The position numbers and the translations under genes were made by a program. Positions 16,130 through 25,192 of a DNA stretch of 64,000 nt are shown piece by piece. The notes beneath the pieces were generated by a model. It had not been told where the DNA came from, searched no databases, and was given only the letters and a program-made list of their open reading frames with translations. The DNA is from Belnapia mucosa (GTDB lineage Bacteria; Pseudomonadota; Alphaproteobacteria; Acetobacterales; Acetobacteraceae): the NCBI RefSeq assembly GCF_016775475.1, contig NZ_JAEUXJ010000004.1, positions 434,001 to 498,000 of the forward strand, read 5' to 3'. How positions within the stretch are numbered: the stretch's first letter is position 1; each line of letters opens with the position of its first letter.

Positions 16130-17785
16130 ATGCTTCGACTGACCGAATTGCGCCTCCCGCTCGGGCACGAGCCGGAATTGCTGCGCGCCGCCATCCGCGC
16201 CCGGCTCGGGATCGAGGATGCGGAGCTGCTCGAGCTCCATGTCTTCCGGCGCGGCCATGATGCGCGGAAGCCGCGTGCCATCATGTGGGTCTATACGCTC
16301 GACCTCGTGCTGCGCGACGAAGCGGCGGTGCTGGCGCGCCATGTCGGCGACCCCAACCTGCGGCCGGCGCCCGATACCCGCTACACATTCGTGGCCCGGG
16401 CGCCGGAAGGCGGGCCGCGGCCGGTCGTCATCGGCACCGGGCCCTGCGGGCTGCTGGCGGCGCTGGTGCTGGCGCAGATGGGCTTCCGCCCGATCATCCT
16501 GGAACGCGGCAAGCTGGTGCGGGAACGGACCAAGGATACCTGGGGCCTCTGGCGCCGCAGCGTGCTGGTGCCCGAGAGCAACGTGCAATTCGGCGAGGGC
16601 GGGGCCGGCACCTTCTCCGACGGGAAGCTCTACAGCCAGATCAAGGACCCGCGGCATTACGGACGGAAGGTGCTGTCCGAATTCGTCAAGGCGGGGGCGC
16701 CGGAGGAGATCCTCTATGTCTCCCGCCCGCATATCGGCACCTTCCGCCTGGTCTCGATGGTCGAGAGCATCCGCGAGCAGATCGAGCGACTGGGCGGCGA
16801 ATACCGCTTCGGCAGCAAGGTGGCCGATCTCCGCCTCGGCCCCGGGCGGCAGGTCGAGGGCGTGGTGCTGGAGAGCGGCGAGGAGATCGCGGCGAAGGCC
16901 GTGGTGCTCGCGATCGGCCACAGCGCCCGCGACACCTTCGTGATGCTGCGCGACCGCGGCGTGCATCTCGAACAGAAGCCCTTCAGCATCGGCGTCCGCA
17001 TCGAGCATCCGCAGGGCATGATCGACCGGCTGCGCTGGGGGCCGAATGCCGGCAACCCGCTGCTGGGCGCGGCCGATTACAAGCTGGTCCACCATGCGGG
17101 GAACGGGCGCAGCGTCTACAGCTTCTGCATGTGCCCGGGCGGGACGGTGGTGGCCGCCACCAGCGAGCCGGGGCGCGTGGTGACCAATGGGATGAGCCAG
17201 TATTCGCGCGCCGAGCGCAATGCCAATGCCGGCATCGTCGTCGGCATCTCACCCACGGACTATCCGGGCGATGTGCTGGCGGGGGTGGAATTCCAGCGCC
17301 GCTGGGAAAGTGCCGCCTTCGTGGCGGGCGGCGGCGACTACCGGGCGCCGGCGCAGCTTGTCGGCGACTTCCTGGCCGGGCGCCCCTCCACCGGCCTCGG
17401 CGAGGTGGTGCCGAGCTACAAGCCGGGGGTGACGCCGACCGACCTCGCGCTCTGCCTGCCGGATTTCGCGGTGACGGCGATGCGGGAAGCGCTGCTGGCC
17501 TTCGACCGGCAGATGCCCGGCTTCGCCCGGCCGGATGCGGTGATGACGGGGGTCGAGACCCGGACCAGCAGCCCGATCCGCATCCGCCGCGGCTGGGATT
17601 TCCAGAGCCTCAACACGCCCGGCCTCTTCCCCGCCGGCGAGGGCGCCGGCTATGCCGGCGGCATCCTCAGCGCCGGGGTGGATGGCATCCGCGTGGCGGA
17701 GGCGCTGGCGCTGCTGGCCACCGGCCAGGGCGTGCCGCGGGAGATGAGCCGGGGCGTCGAGGCCTCGGAGACGACCTATGGCTGA
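16130..17785 (+). CDS. FAD-dependent oxidoreductase of the COG2509 type
   Basis: 551 aa. A small N-terminal domain (residues ~1-90) precedes the dinucleotide-binding motif VIGTGPCGLLAAL at ~98-110 and an FAD ribose-binding Glu in IILERGK. Later landmarks are QFGEGGAGTFSDGKLYS and, near the C-terminus, the second flavin motif FPAGEGAGYAGGI. This family is widespread and its substrate is unknown. It is divergent from the aldo/keto reductase operon and convergent with a small secreted protein gene. Confidence 0.9.
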   Translation: MLRLTELRLPLGHEPELLRAAIRARLGIEDAELLELHVFRRGHDARKPRAIMWVYTLDLVLRDEAAVLARHVGDPNLRPAPDTRYTFVARAPEGGPRPVVIGTGPCGLLAALVLAQMGFRPIILERGKLVRERTKDTWGLWRRSVLVPESNVQFGEGGAGTFSDGKLYSQIKDPRHYGRKVLSEFVKAGAPEEILYVSRPHIGTFRLVSMVESIREQIERLGGEYRFGSKVADLRLGPGRQVEGVVLESGEEIAAKAVVLAIGHSARDTFVMLRDRGVHLEQKPFSIGVRIEHPQGMIDRLRWGPNAGNPLLGAADYKLVHHAGNGRSVYSFCMCPGGTVVAATSEPGRVVTNGMSQYSRAERNANAGIVVGISPTDYPGDVLAGVEFQRRWESAAFVAGGGDYRAPAQLVGDFLAGRPSTGLGEVVPSYKPGVTPTDLALCLPDFAVTAMREALLAFDRQMPGFARPDAVMTGVETRTSSPIRIRRGWDFQSLNTPGLFPAGEGAGYAGGILSAGVDGIRVAEALALLATGQGVPREMSRGVEASETTYG

Positions 17786-17791
17786 CCGACG

Positions 17792-18130
17792 CTATTCCGC
17801 GACCAGCCTTCCGCTCATGGCGATGATGCGGCTGATGGCGCAGATATCGACGCCGCGGATCTCCGCCTCGCCGCCGCCGCTCCAGACCACGCGGAAATCG
17901 TAATTGCCGCCGCGGCCGGGGCGGAAGCTGGCGGTGCGGCCGGGGGTCAGGACATTCTCGCCGAGCCTGTCACGGCCCCAATTGCTGTTGCTGCTCGGGT
18001 TGAAATAGAGCTCATCGATCTGGACGCCGGAGCGGTTCACGACCTCGATCGAGGTGTCGCAGCCCTGGGCCGAGGCCTGGCTGGCGAGGGCGCCGAACAG
18101 CGCGAGGGACAGGGCAAGGCGACGAAGCAT
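17792..18130 (-). CDS. Small exported protein of unknown function
   Basis: 112 aa. A clear Sec signal peptide (MLRRLALSLALFGALASQASA) is followed by a mature domain of ~90 residues with two Cys (GCDTSIEV and VDICAIS) that could form a disulfide. The mature part looks beta-rich, with NRSGVQIDELYFNPSS. No enzymatic motif is visible. GGAGG lies ahead of the ATG, partly inside an imperfect GC-rich hairpin at 18140-18165. Confidence 0.75.
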   Translation of the reverse strand: MLRRLALSLALFGALASQASAQGCDTSIEVVNRSGVQIDELYFNPSSNSNWGRDRLGENVLTPGRTASFRPGRGGNYDFRVVWSGGGEAEIRGVDICAISRIIAMSGRLVAE

Positions 18131-18193
18131 CAGGATCCTCCTCCGGGGCTCTGGCCCCGGGGAGGTTCTGCGCCCCGCCCGGTTAAATAAGGC

Positions 18194-18460
18194 TCAAAGC
18201 TGCGCTTGGCCGCCCGGAAGCTGCTCGCGCATCTCGCGCAATTCCCCACTCTCCACGCTGGCCAGCGCATTGCGCAGCACGCCGGCGATGGAGCGGTCAT
18301 CCATGGTACGGGCGAGCAGGCCGAGCGCGCCGCCGAGCAGCGCGGAGGCCACCGAGACCGGCGCGATATTCTGCTCCATCATGTATTCGATCGCCTTGTC
18401 CACCACCGAACCGGCATGGCTCAGGTCGTCGGGGGCCACGCCCTGGGGGTCTAGTTGCAT
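18194..18460 (-). CDS. Small helical hypothetical protein
   Basis: 88 aa starting MQLDPQGVAPDD. It has an Ala/Leu-rich central helix (VSVASALLGGALGLLAR) and an amphipathic C-terminal helix (ESGELREMREQL). No family recognised. The middle stretch is weakly hydrophobic, so membrane association is possible. It lies just downstream of the Atm1-type exporter on the same strand, 58 bp away, and may be co-transcribed. Confidence 0.65.
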   Translation of the reverse strand: MQLDPQGVAPDDLSHAGSVVDKAIEYMMEQNIAPVSVASALLGGALGLLARTMDDRSIAGVLRNALASVESGELREMREQLPGGQAQL

Positions 18461-18518
18461 TCCATAGGCTCCTATCCGGATTCGCAGATAGGGTCTCGGT
18501 CGCGGTGATGGAACCCCC

Positions 18519-20378
18519 TCATTCCGCCACGGGCTGGCGGGCGCGGGGCTGGTCGAGATCGGCGGCGCGCTGGGCCGCCGCCGCCGCCTCGGCCATCGCC
18601 ACCGCTTCCGACTGGCGGCGCCACATCTCGGCATAGAGGCCGCCCTCGGCGGTGAGCTGGCCATGCGTGCCGCGCTCGACGATCCGCCCCTCCTGCAGGA
18701 CGATGATCTCGTCCGCCTCGACCACGGTCGAGAGGCGATGGGCAATCACCAGCGTGGTGCGGTTGGCGGAGACCTGGCGCAGCGCCGTCTGGATTTCCTG
18801 CTCGGTGCGGGTGTCGAGCGCGCTGGTCGCCTCATCCAATATGAGGATGCGCGGATCCTTCAGGATGGTGCGCGCGATGGCGACGCGCTGCTTCTCGCCA
18901 CCCGAGAGCTTGAGGCCGCGCTCGCCGACCATGGTGCGGTAGCCCTCCGGCAGGCGGGTGACGAAGTCATGCACCTGGGCCAGCTTCGCGGCGCGGATGA
19001 TCTCCTCCTCGGTCGCGTCCGGCCGGCCATAGGCGATGTTGTAGCGGATGGTGTCGTTGAACAGCACCGTGTCCTGCGGCACCACGCCGATGGCGGCGCG
19101 GAGCGAGGCCTGGGTCACGCCCTCGATCGGCTGGCCATCGACCAGGATGCGGCCGCCGGTCGCGTCGTAGAAGCGAAACAGCAGGCGGGAGATGGTGGAT
19201 TTCCCCGCCCCCGTCGGCCCGACGATCGCCAGAGTCCGCCCCGGCGGGACGCGGAAGGAGACGCCCTTCAGGATCACGCGGTCGGGGCGGTAGCCGAAGC
19301 GCACATCCTCGAAGATCAGCTCGCCAGGGCCGGCGGCCAGCGGCGGCGCGCCCGGCGCATCCTCCACCTCGCGCTCCTCGCGCATCAGGCGGAACATCGC
19401 CTCCATATCCGTCAGCGACTGCTTCATCTCGCGATAGACGAAGCCGAGGAAGTTGAGCGGCAGGTAGAGCTGGATCAGGTAGGTGTTCACCAGCACGAAA
19501 TCGCCGACCGACATGCGCCCTTCGGCGACGCCATAGCCCGCCATCAGCATCACCAGCGTCAGCCCGGCCGCGATGATCACGGCCTGGCCGCCATTCAGCA
19601 TCGCCAGCGTGACCTCGGAACGGGAATAGGCGCGTTCGTAGCGCGCGAGGGAGGCGTCGTAGCGCCGCTCCTCATGGCCCTCGTTGTTGAAATACTTGAC
19701 CGTCTCGTAGTTCAGCAGGCTGTCGATCGCCTTGGTGTTGGCGTCCTGGTCGGTCTGGTTCATCTCCCGCCGGAAGCGCAGGCGCCAGTCGGTGAACATC
19801 AGGGTGAAGGCGATATAGACGCCGATCGTCCCGAGGGTGACGGCCGCATAGCGGATGTCGAACATCCCCCAGAGGATGGCGGCCACCAGCCCGATCTCGA
19901 GCAGGGTCGGGATGATGTTGAACAGCATGAAGTCGAGCACGAAGGTGATGCCGCGCGTGCCGCGCTCGATCACGCGGGACAGGCCGCCGGTCTGCCGGTC
20001 CATATGGAAGCGCATCGAGAGCGCATGCATGTGGTGGAAGACCTGCAGCGCGATCCGCCGCGCGGCGCGGGCCTGGACCTTCACGAAGACGGCATCGCGC
20101 AGCTCGCCGAAGCCGGCGCTGGCGGCGCGTAGCAGCCCGTAGCCGATCACCAGCGCGATGGGGATGGTGGCGATGCTGCCGGCCTTCGGCCCCAGCGCAT
20201 CAACGGCGCGGGCATAGACGATGGGGACCAGCACATTGGCCGCCTTCCCCGCCACCAGCAGCAGCAAGGCCGCGACGACCCGGGCCCGCAGCTCCGGCTC
20301 CCCCTTCGGCCAGAGCCAGGGGGCGAGGGTGGCGAGCGTCTGGAAATGGCTGCGCTCGTGCGTGTCGGACTGGCTCAT
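18519..20378 (-). CDS. Atm1/HMT1-type ABC exporter (fused permease-ATPase)
   Basis: 619 aa half-transporter: six-helix ABC membrane domain (~25-320) then the nucleotide-binding domain with Walker A GPTGAGKSTISRLL, signature LSGGEKQRVAIAR and Walker B ILILDEATSALD. The NYETVKYFNNE motif between helices 4 and 5 is characteristic of the ABCB6/ABCB7/Atm1 group, which exports glutathione-linked sulfur or metal conjugates. ATG 20378 (MSQSDTHERS) fits the family N-terminus; the frame is open further upstream but would overlap the divergent NUDIX gene. Confidence 0.9.
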   Translation of the reverse strand: MSQSDTHERSHFQTLATLAPWLWPKGEPELRARVVAALLLLVAGKAANVLVPIVYARAVDALGPKAGSIATIPIALVIGYGLLRAASAGFGELRDAVFVKVQARAARRIALQVFHHMHALSMRFHMDRQTGGLSRVIERGTRGITFVLDFMLFNIIPTLLEIGLVAAILWGMFDIRYAAVTLGTIGVYIAFTLMFTDWRLRFRREMNQTDQDANTKAIDSLLNYETVKYFNNEGHEERRYDASLARYERAYSRSEVTLAMLNGGQAVIIAAGLTLVMLMAGYGVAEGRMSVGDFVLVNTYLIQLYLPLNFLGFVYREMKQSLTDMEAMFRLMREEREVEDAPGAPPLAAGPGELIFEDVRFGYRPDRVILKGVSFRVPPGRTLAIVGPTGAGKSTISRLLFRFYDATGGRILVDGQPIEGVTQASLRAAIGVVPQDTVLFNDTIRYNIAYGRPDATEEEIIRAAKLAQVHDFVTRLPEGYRTMVGERGLKLSGGEKQRVAIARTILKDPRILILDEATSALDTRTEQEIQTALRQVSANRTTLVIAHRLSTVVEADEIIVLQEGRIVERGTHGQLTAEGGLYAEMWRRQSEAVAMAEAAAAAQRAADLDQPRARQPVAE

Positions 20379-20484
20379 GCGGTTGGGAGATAGGCCGGAA
20401 CGGCGCCGCGGCAAACCGGCCATGTGGCCCCCATCCATCCCCCCGTCCCTGGCCTGGATGCGCCCGGCAGGGCAGAGTCCGGGG

Positions 20485-21345
20485 ATGACCAGCCCCTTCA
20501 TGCGCCATATCGAGGCCTGCAACGACCTGCCCTCCCCGGCCGGCTTCATCCCCTTCCGGATCGGCACCCAGCAGGTCGGCTGGCTCGGCCCGTCGCTGGC
20601 CCGGGCACTGACCTTCTTCCCGCGCGACTTCCATTTCGACCGGGACGGGGTGGCGCTGGCCGGCCGGCTGCGCGGCCCGGCCTCGCGGACCGAGGCGCTG
20701 GCCGTGGTGTGCCGCTCACTGGCCGGGCGGGGCTTCTTCACCCTGCGGGATGAGCTCTTCGATATCCGCGCCGAGCCGGACGGACCCGTGCTGGGGCAGA
20801 TCGACCGCGGCGCCATCCCCGCCTTTGGCGTGCGGGCGGAGGGCATCCATCTCAACGGGCTGGTGCGGCGAGCGGATGGGTTGCAGGTCTGGGTCGGGGT
20901 GCGGTCCCGCCGCAAGCCGGTGGCGCCGGGCCAGCTCGACCATATCGTGGCGGGCGGGATGCCGGCCGGGCTCGGACCGATGGAATGCCTGGTGAAGGAG
21001 GCGGCCGAGGAGGCCTCCATCCCGCCGGAGCTGGCCGGCCGGGCGCGAAAGGTGGCGCAGCTTTCCTATGTGATGCGCTTCGGCGAGGAGGGCATGCGGC
21101 GCGACACCGTCCATGCCTTCGACCTGGATCTGCCGGAGGATTTCACCCCCATCCCGGCCGATGGCGAGGTGGAGCGCTTCGAGCTATGGCCCGCCCAGCG
21201 GCTGCTGGAGGCGGTGCGCGATACGGAGGAGGTGAAGTTCAACGTGAACCTGGTGCTGATCGACCTGTTCCTGCGCGAAGGGCTGATCGACCCCGCGAGC
21301 CCAGAGGGCCGGGCGCTCCGGCACGGGCTGGAGGCCGGGGCATGA
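20485..21345 (+). CDS. DUF4743/NUDIX hydrolase, thiamine-pyrophosphokinase-associated type
   Basis: 286 aa. An N-terminal DUF4743 region (FIPFRIGTQQVGWL) precedes a NUDIX domain with the catalytic helix KEAAEEAS (canonical REUxEE read as KEAAEE), preceded by a GGMPAGLGP loop. Related domains are fused to thiamin pyrophosphokinase in fungi, where they degrade damaged thiamin phosphates; a similar role is possible here. ATG 20485 gives the family N-terminus. Its TGA overlaps the acetyltransferase ATG (ATGA), so the two are coupled. Confidence 0.85.
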   Translation: MTSPFMRHIEACNDLPSPAGFIPFRIGTQQVGWLGPSLARALTFFPRDFHFDRDGVALAGRLRGPASRTEALAVVCRSLAGRGFFTLRDELFDIRAEPDGPVLGQIDRGAIPAFGVRAEGIHLNGLVRRADGLQVWVGVRSRRKPVAPGQLDHIVAGGMPAGLGPMECLVKEAAEEASIPPELAGRARKVAQLSYVMRFGEEGMRRDTVHAFDLDLPEDFTPIPADGEVERFELWPAQRLLEAVRDTEEVKFNVNLVLIDLFLREGLIDPASPEGRALRHGLEAGA

Positions 21346-21890
21346 CCGAACGGGAGAAGATGCTGGCCGGGCTGCGCTATGACCCGGCCGATGCCGAGCT
21401 GGCGGCGGGCCGGGCGCGGGCGGCAGCGCTGCTGCGGCGCTTCAATGCGGAAGGCGATGCCTCGGCGCTCGGGGCGCTGCTGGGCGGGATCGGCGAAGGC
21501 ACCGAGATCCGGCCGGGCTTCGCCTGCGACTATGGCGGCAATATCCGCATCGGCGCCCGCGGCTTCGTCAATTTCAACGTGGTGATGCTGGACTGCGCGC
21601 CCATCACCATCGGCAACCGGGTGCAGATCGCGCCGGCGGTGCAGATCTACACCGCGACGCATCCGCTGGCGGCGGCGGAGCGGGCCGGCGGGCTGGAATG
21701 GGCGCGGCCGATCCGCATCGGCGACGATGTCTGGATCGGCGGCGGGGCGATCATCCTGCCCGGGGTTACGCTCGGCGCCGGCTGCGTGGTGGCGGCCGGC
21801 GCGGTGGTGACGCGGGATGTCCCGCCCGGGGTGCTGGTGGCCGGCAACCCGGCGCGGATCACCCGCGCCAGCCTGCCCTACCAGGCATAG
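21342..21890 (+). CDS. Maltose/galactoside-type sugar O-acetyltransferase
   Basis: 182 aa. N-terminal Mac domain (EREKMLAGLRYDPADAEL) followed by a left-handed beta-helix of hexapeptide repeats. Catalytic His is in YTATHPL, and acetyl-CoA contacts include the GNPAR loop near the C-terminus. Family enzymes acetylate maltose, galactosides or similar sugars in the cytoplasm. It overlaps the NUDIX gene at its start and, by 13 bp, a convergent gene at its end. Confidence 0.9.
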   Translation: MTEREKMLAGLRYDPADAELAAGRARAAALLRRFNAEGDASALGALLGGIGEGTEIRPGFACDYGGNIRIGARGFVNFNVVMLDCAPITIGNRVQIAPAVQIYTATHPLAAAERAGGLEWARPIRIGDDVWIGGGAIILPGVTLGAGCVVAAGAVVTRDVPPGVLVAGNPARITRASLPYQA

Positions 21891-22234
21891 GCCGGGCGGA
21901 AGGCCACCGGCGGCGGAGGCGCGTAATAGGCCGGGGGCGGGGCGTAGTAGCCCGGAGGCGGCGCATAGACCACCGGCGGCGGGGGCGGCGCGTAATAGAC
22001 GGGGGGCGGCGGGGGCGCGGCATAGGCCCCGGCCGCACCCAGCGCCAGCGCGCCGAGGGCCAGGCCGCCGATCACGCCGGCCGCCACGCCGGCGCCGCCA
22101 CCACCATGGTGATGGCGCGGCCCGCCCCAGCCGCCGCCATGGCCGCCCCGGTGCCAGCCCTGGGCCTGGGCGGGGGCGATGCTGGTGGCAAGGGTGGCGG
22201 CGACCAGGGCCGCGGCAGCGAGACGAAGCTTCAT
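21878..22234 (-). CDS. Exported Gly/His- and Pro/Tyr-rich protein
   Basis: 118 aa. Signal peptide (AAAALVAATLATSIAPAQA), a Gly/His-rich patch (HRGGHGGGWGG), a hydrophobic Gly/Ala helix (~48-68) and a C-terminal tail of five or more YYAPPPP-like repeats. This arrangement is common in small envelope proteins of alphaproteobacteria; the His-rich patch could bind metal. Function unknown. Its 3' end overlaps the acetyltransferase gene by 13 bp. Confidence 0.75.
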   Translation of the reverse strand: MKLRLAAAALVAATLATSIAPAQAQGWHRGGHGGGWGGPRHHHGGGGAGVAAGVIGGLALGALALGAAGAYAAPPPPPVYYAPPPPPVVYAPPPGYYAPPPAYYAPPPPVAFRPAYAW

Positions 22235-22350
22235 GACGGGACCCTCCTTGGGTCTTGCCCGTATGAAACACCCGGATCGTGCCCCGTTTGTGGCAGCAAG
22301 CCGGCGGATTCTGGCCGCTGCCTCAAGAGGGCGCGAACGCCCCTCCCCCC

Positions 22351-23139
22351 TCAGGTGGCGAAGTCCGGCGCCTCCTGCGCCAGGATGCGCTTGATGCTCT
22401 CGAGGTGCAGCCGGGCGCTCTCCCGGTCGCCTTCGCGCATCTGGCGATAGGTCTTCTCCGCCATCTCGGGCGGCACCGGCTTCAGGGCGCGGCCGGTGGC
22501 CATGGCCAGGCGCTGCACCTCGCAGGCGCGCTCGAGGTAATAGAGGTCGTCCCAGGCCTCGGCGATGCTGCCGCCGACCACCATGACGCCGTGGTTCTTC
22601 ATGAAGACGATATCGGCATCGCCGATGCTGGCGGCGATGCGGTCGCCCTCCGCCTCATCCAGGGCGAGGCCGGCATAATCCTCGTCGATCATGGTGCGGC
22701 CGTAGAATTTCAGCGCGGTCTGGCCGGCCCAGACCAAAGGCGGACCTTCCAGCATCGCCAGCGCGGTGGCGTTCGGCATATGGGTGTGGAAGGCGGCGCG
22801 GGCGCGCGGCAGGTTCTTGTGGACGCGGGCATGGATGTAGAAGGCCGTCGCCTCCGGCACGCCTTCGCCGGCGATGACATTGCCATGGAAGTCGCAGACC
22901 AGCAGGCGGGAGGCGGTGATCTCCGAGAAGGCCCAGCCATAGGGATTCACCAGGAACAGGTCGTCTCGCCCCGGCACCACGAAGCTCAGATGATTGCAGA
23001 TGCCCTCATGCAGGCCGAGCCTCCCCGCCATGCGGAAGCAGGCGGCGAGATCGATGCGCGCCTGCCGCACCGCCTCCGCGTCGAGGTTGGAATTGCGCAG
23101 GATGGCGGGGGCGGTGGGCGGGGCGAGGCTATGGGCCAT
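22351..23139 (-). CDS. Class II aldolase/adducin family protein
   Basis: 262 aa. Metal-binding His residues are visible in FHTHMPNATALAM and in KNHGVMVVG, and the N-terminal EGICNHLSFVVPG is typical. Members include fuculose-phosphate aldolase, ribulose-5-phosphate epimerase and several decarboxylases; the exact reaction is not deducible. Tandem with the VOC-protein gene upstream, separated by a hairpin, so probably its own transcript. Confidence 0.9.
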   Translation of the reverse strand: MAHSLAPPTAPAILRNSNLDAEAVRQARIDLAACFRMAGRLGLHEGICNHLSFVVPGRDDLFLVNPYGWAFSEITASRLLVCDFHGNVIAGEGVPEATAFYIHARVHKNLPRARAAFHTHMPNATALAMLEGPPLVWAGQTALKFYGRTMIDEDYAGLALDEAEGDRIAASIGDADIVFMKNHGVMVVGGSIAEAWDDLYYLERACEVQRLAMATGRALKPVPPEMAEKTYRQMREGDRESARLHLESIKRILAQEAPDFAT

Positions 23140-23220
23140 GGAGTCCTCTGGGCAAGGATGGCCAGGTCAAGCCCGGCCATGATGTCGGGCCGGTAGGCGG
23201 AACCGGCCCTTGAGTGGTGT

Positions 23221-23245
23221 CCTTCCGCGGCTTTGCCGCGGAAGG
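23221..23245. repeat. CCGCGG hairpin, copy B
   Basis: A perfect 10-bp stem CCTTCCGCGG / CCGCGGAAGG with loop CTTTG. It lies between two leftward genes, in terminator position for the VOC gene, but without a T-tract. The same core occurs at 13507-13530. Confidence 0.55.
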
Positions 23246-23317
23246 CTGTGCAAGACCTTGGGAGTAAGGCGCCAATCCGGGGGCTCCGCAACGTCACGCA
23301 GCGGTGTTGTGCGGAGT

Positions 23318-24202
23318 TCAGGCAGGGGGCATCGAAGGCACCAGCACCTCATGCCCCGGGGCATAGACGGTGTTGGTGACAGCCGGGTTGCGGTTGACCA
23401 GGGGTCGGCGGAACAGCGGGTGCGTCATGCTGCGGATCTCGTGCTCCACCTGGAACAGCACCCGGCCATCCTCCGGATCGACGATGTCGATGAAGCGATA
23501 CTGGTGATCGCTGTCCTCCCGGCTGATCAGGCCGCGTTCCTGCAGCTTGGCATGGACGCCGCCGAAATCGGCGAAGGCGAGCTGGATATGGTGCCCGTCA
23601 TAGGGCGGCAGCGGCGCATCGGTCTCGCGGAAGACCAGGTGCTGCGAGGCGGCGACGAGGACGCGCAGCGCGCCGTCCTTCATCTCGGTCGGGGCGCCGA
23701 CGATCTGTTCGTAGAAGCGGGCGATGCCGGGCAGCGTGCCGGGCGTCGCATCGAACTGCACATAGGGTATGCCGAGATTGATGCGGCCGAAGCGTTCGGC
23801 ATCCGGGGCATGGACGCGGATGCGGTTGCCCCAGGGGCAGGTCACGTCGACATGGCCCTCGGCCTCGGCGAAGGCATAGCGGGTGCCGCCCAGCCAGCGC
23901 CGGGCGTTATGGAGCTGGTGCAGCAGCAGCTCCCGGCTCGGCGTCACCAGGCCGGTGATGCCGCGCAGCACCTGGGCCGGGCCGGTCGGCAGGTGGAACT
24001 GGCTGACACCGACATTGGCCCACATATTGTCGATGCCGGTGACCAGATAGGGGTCCCGGGTCAGGCCGAGGGCCGAGATGTAGAAGGCGGTGGCCAGCAG
24101 CGGGTCCGGCACCCGCAGGTTCACATGCTGCAGCTCGACCGAATTGCCCAGAGTCTCGGCCGCCCGGTTGAAGGGGCATTCGACCTTGGTCATGCCGTCC
24201 AT
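23318..24202 (-). CDS. VOC-superfamily (glyoxalase/dioxygenase-like) protein
   Basis: 294 aa with two VOC halves (residues ~24-145 and ~150-275), beginning LQHVNLRVPDPLLATAFYISALGL. The first half is poor in metal ligands; in the second, GHHIQLAFADF and the closing VLFQVEHEI could supply His and Glu. Extradiol dioxygenases have this two-domain form, but the substrate is unknown. Start ATG 24202, or 24193 (MTKVECPF). Confidence 0.75.
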   Translation of the reverse strand: MDGMTKVECPFNRAAETLGNSVELQHVNLRVPDPLLATAFYISALGLTRDPYLVTGIDNMWANVGVSQFHLPTGPAQVLRGITGLVTPSRELLLHQLHNARRWLGGTRYAFAEAEGHVDVTCPWGNRIRVHAPDAERFGRINLGIPYVQFDATPGTLPGIARFYEQIVGAPTEMKDGALRVLVAASQHLVFRETDAPLPPYDGHHIQLAFADFGGVHAKLQERGLISREDSDHQYRFIDIVDPEDGRVLFQVEHEIRSMTHPLFRRPLVNRNPAVTNTVYAPGHEVLVPSMPPA

Positions 24203-24313
24203 GGCGCTTTCCTCCGCTCCCGGCGGAGCTTCGCGCCGGCCCTCGGGCCGTGCAAGAGCTATGAGGCGGCCGGAAGCGCGCTACCATGGCGGGCGGCATC
24301 GAGGATCAGCACC

Positions 24314-25186
24314 ATGGGAACCAGCTTCCGGCTCGGCGACCTGACCATCCATCGCGTCATCGAGGAGGAGCGGCCGCTCTTCGATCCCCTCACCTTCTTT
24401 CCCGGCCTGACGCCCGAGATCCTGGCCGAGAACCGGGGCTGGCTGGAGCCGGGCATGATCGACCCGGCGACCGGCCATCTGGTGCTCTGCATCCAGAGCT
24501 ATGTCATCCAGACGCCGCATCACACCATCCTGGTCGATAGCTGCGTCGGCAATCACAAGGAACGGGCGCACGCCTTCTGGAACCAGAAGTCGGACGATAC
24601 CTGGGAGCGGAGTCTGGCGGCGACCGGGCTCTCGGTCGGAGATATCGACTATGTCCTCTGCACCCATCTGCATGTGGACCATGTCGGCTGGAACACCCGG
24701 CTGCAGGATGGGCGCTGGGTGCCGACCTTCCCCAAGGCCCGCTACCTGTTTGCCGAGCGGGAGCTGGCGCATTGGCAGGCCGAGCATGCCAAGACGCCGA
24801 ACCCGGTCCTCGCCGACAGCGTGCTGCCGGTGCTGGAGGCGGGGCAGGCCGATCTGGTAGCGGAGGATCACGGGCTCGGCGACCATCTGCGGCTGACGCC
24901 GACGCCGGGGCATACGCCGGGCCATGTCTCGGTGGAGCTGGGCAAGGGTGAGACCACCGCGGTCCTGACCGGGGACCTGATCCACTCCCCGCTCCAGGCG
25001 CGCTACCCGGAACTATCCATGCGGGCCGATAGCGACCCGGCCCAGGCGGCGGCGACGCGGCGGCGCTTCCTGGAATGCCATTGCGATACCGGACGGCTGG
25101 TCTGCACGGCGCATTTCCCCTCCCCCTCCACCGGCCATGTGACCCGCTGGGGCAGCGGCTTCCGCTTCATGCCGGCGGAAGGCTGA
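24314..25186 (+). CDS. MBL-fold metallo-hydrolase
   Basis: 290 aa. The metallo-beta-lactamase signature THLHVDHVGW is near residue ~115, with further metal ligands in PGHTPGHVSV, TGDLIHSP and the C-terminal TAHFPSPS. No signal peptide, so cytoplasmic. It resembles lactonase/hydrolase-type MBL proteins such as the quorum-quenching AiiA relatives, but substrate assignment is not possible. ATG 24314 follows a GATCAGCACC context; the upstream extension is non-coding. The FAD monooxygenase starts 6 bp after its stop, so the two are probably one operon. Confidence 0.9.
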   Translation: MGTSFRLGDLTIHRVIEEERPLFDPLTFFPGLTPEILAENRGWLEPGMIDPATGHLVLCIQSYVIQTPHHTILVDSCVGNHKERAHAFWNQKSDDTWERSLAATGLSVGDIDYVLCTHLHVDHVGWNTRLQDGRWVPTFPKARYLFAERELAHWQAEHAKTPNPVLADSVLPVLEAGQADLVAEDHGLGDHLRLTPTPGHTPGHVSVELGKGETTAVLTGDLIHSPLQARYPELSMRADSDPAQAAATRRRFLECHCDTGRLVCTAHFPSPSTGHVTRWGSGFRFMPAEG

Positions 25187-25192
25187 GGCCGC

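Noticed and set aside
18140..18165. GC-rich hairpin between two small leftward genes
   Set aside because: The arms match only with a two-base bulge and no T-tract follows; it may affect the ribosome site of the small exported protein, but I cannot support a terminator.
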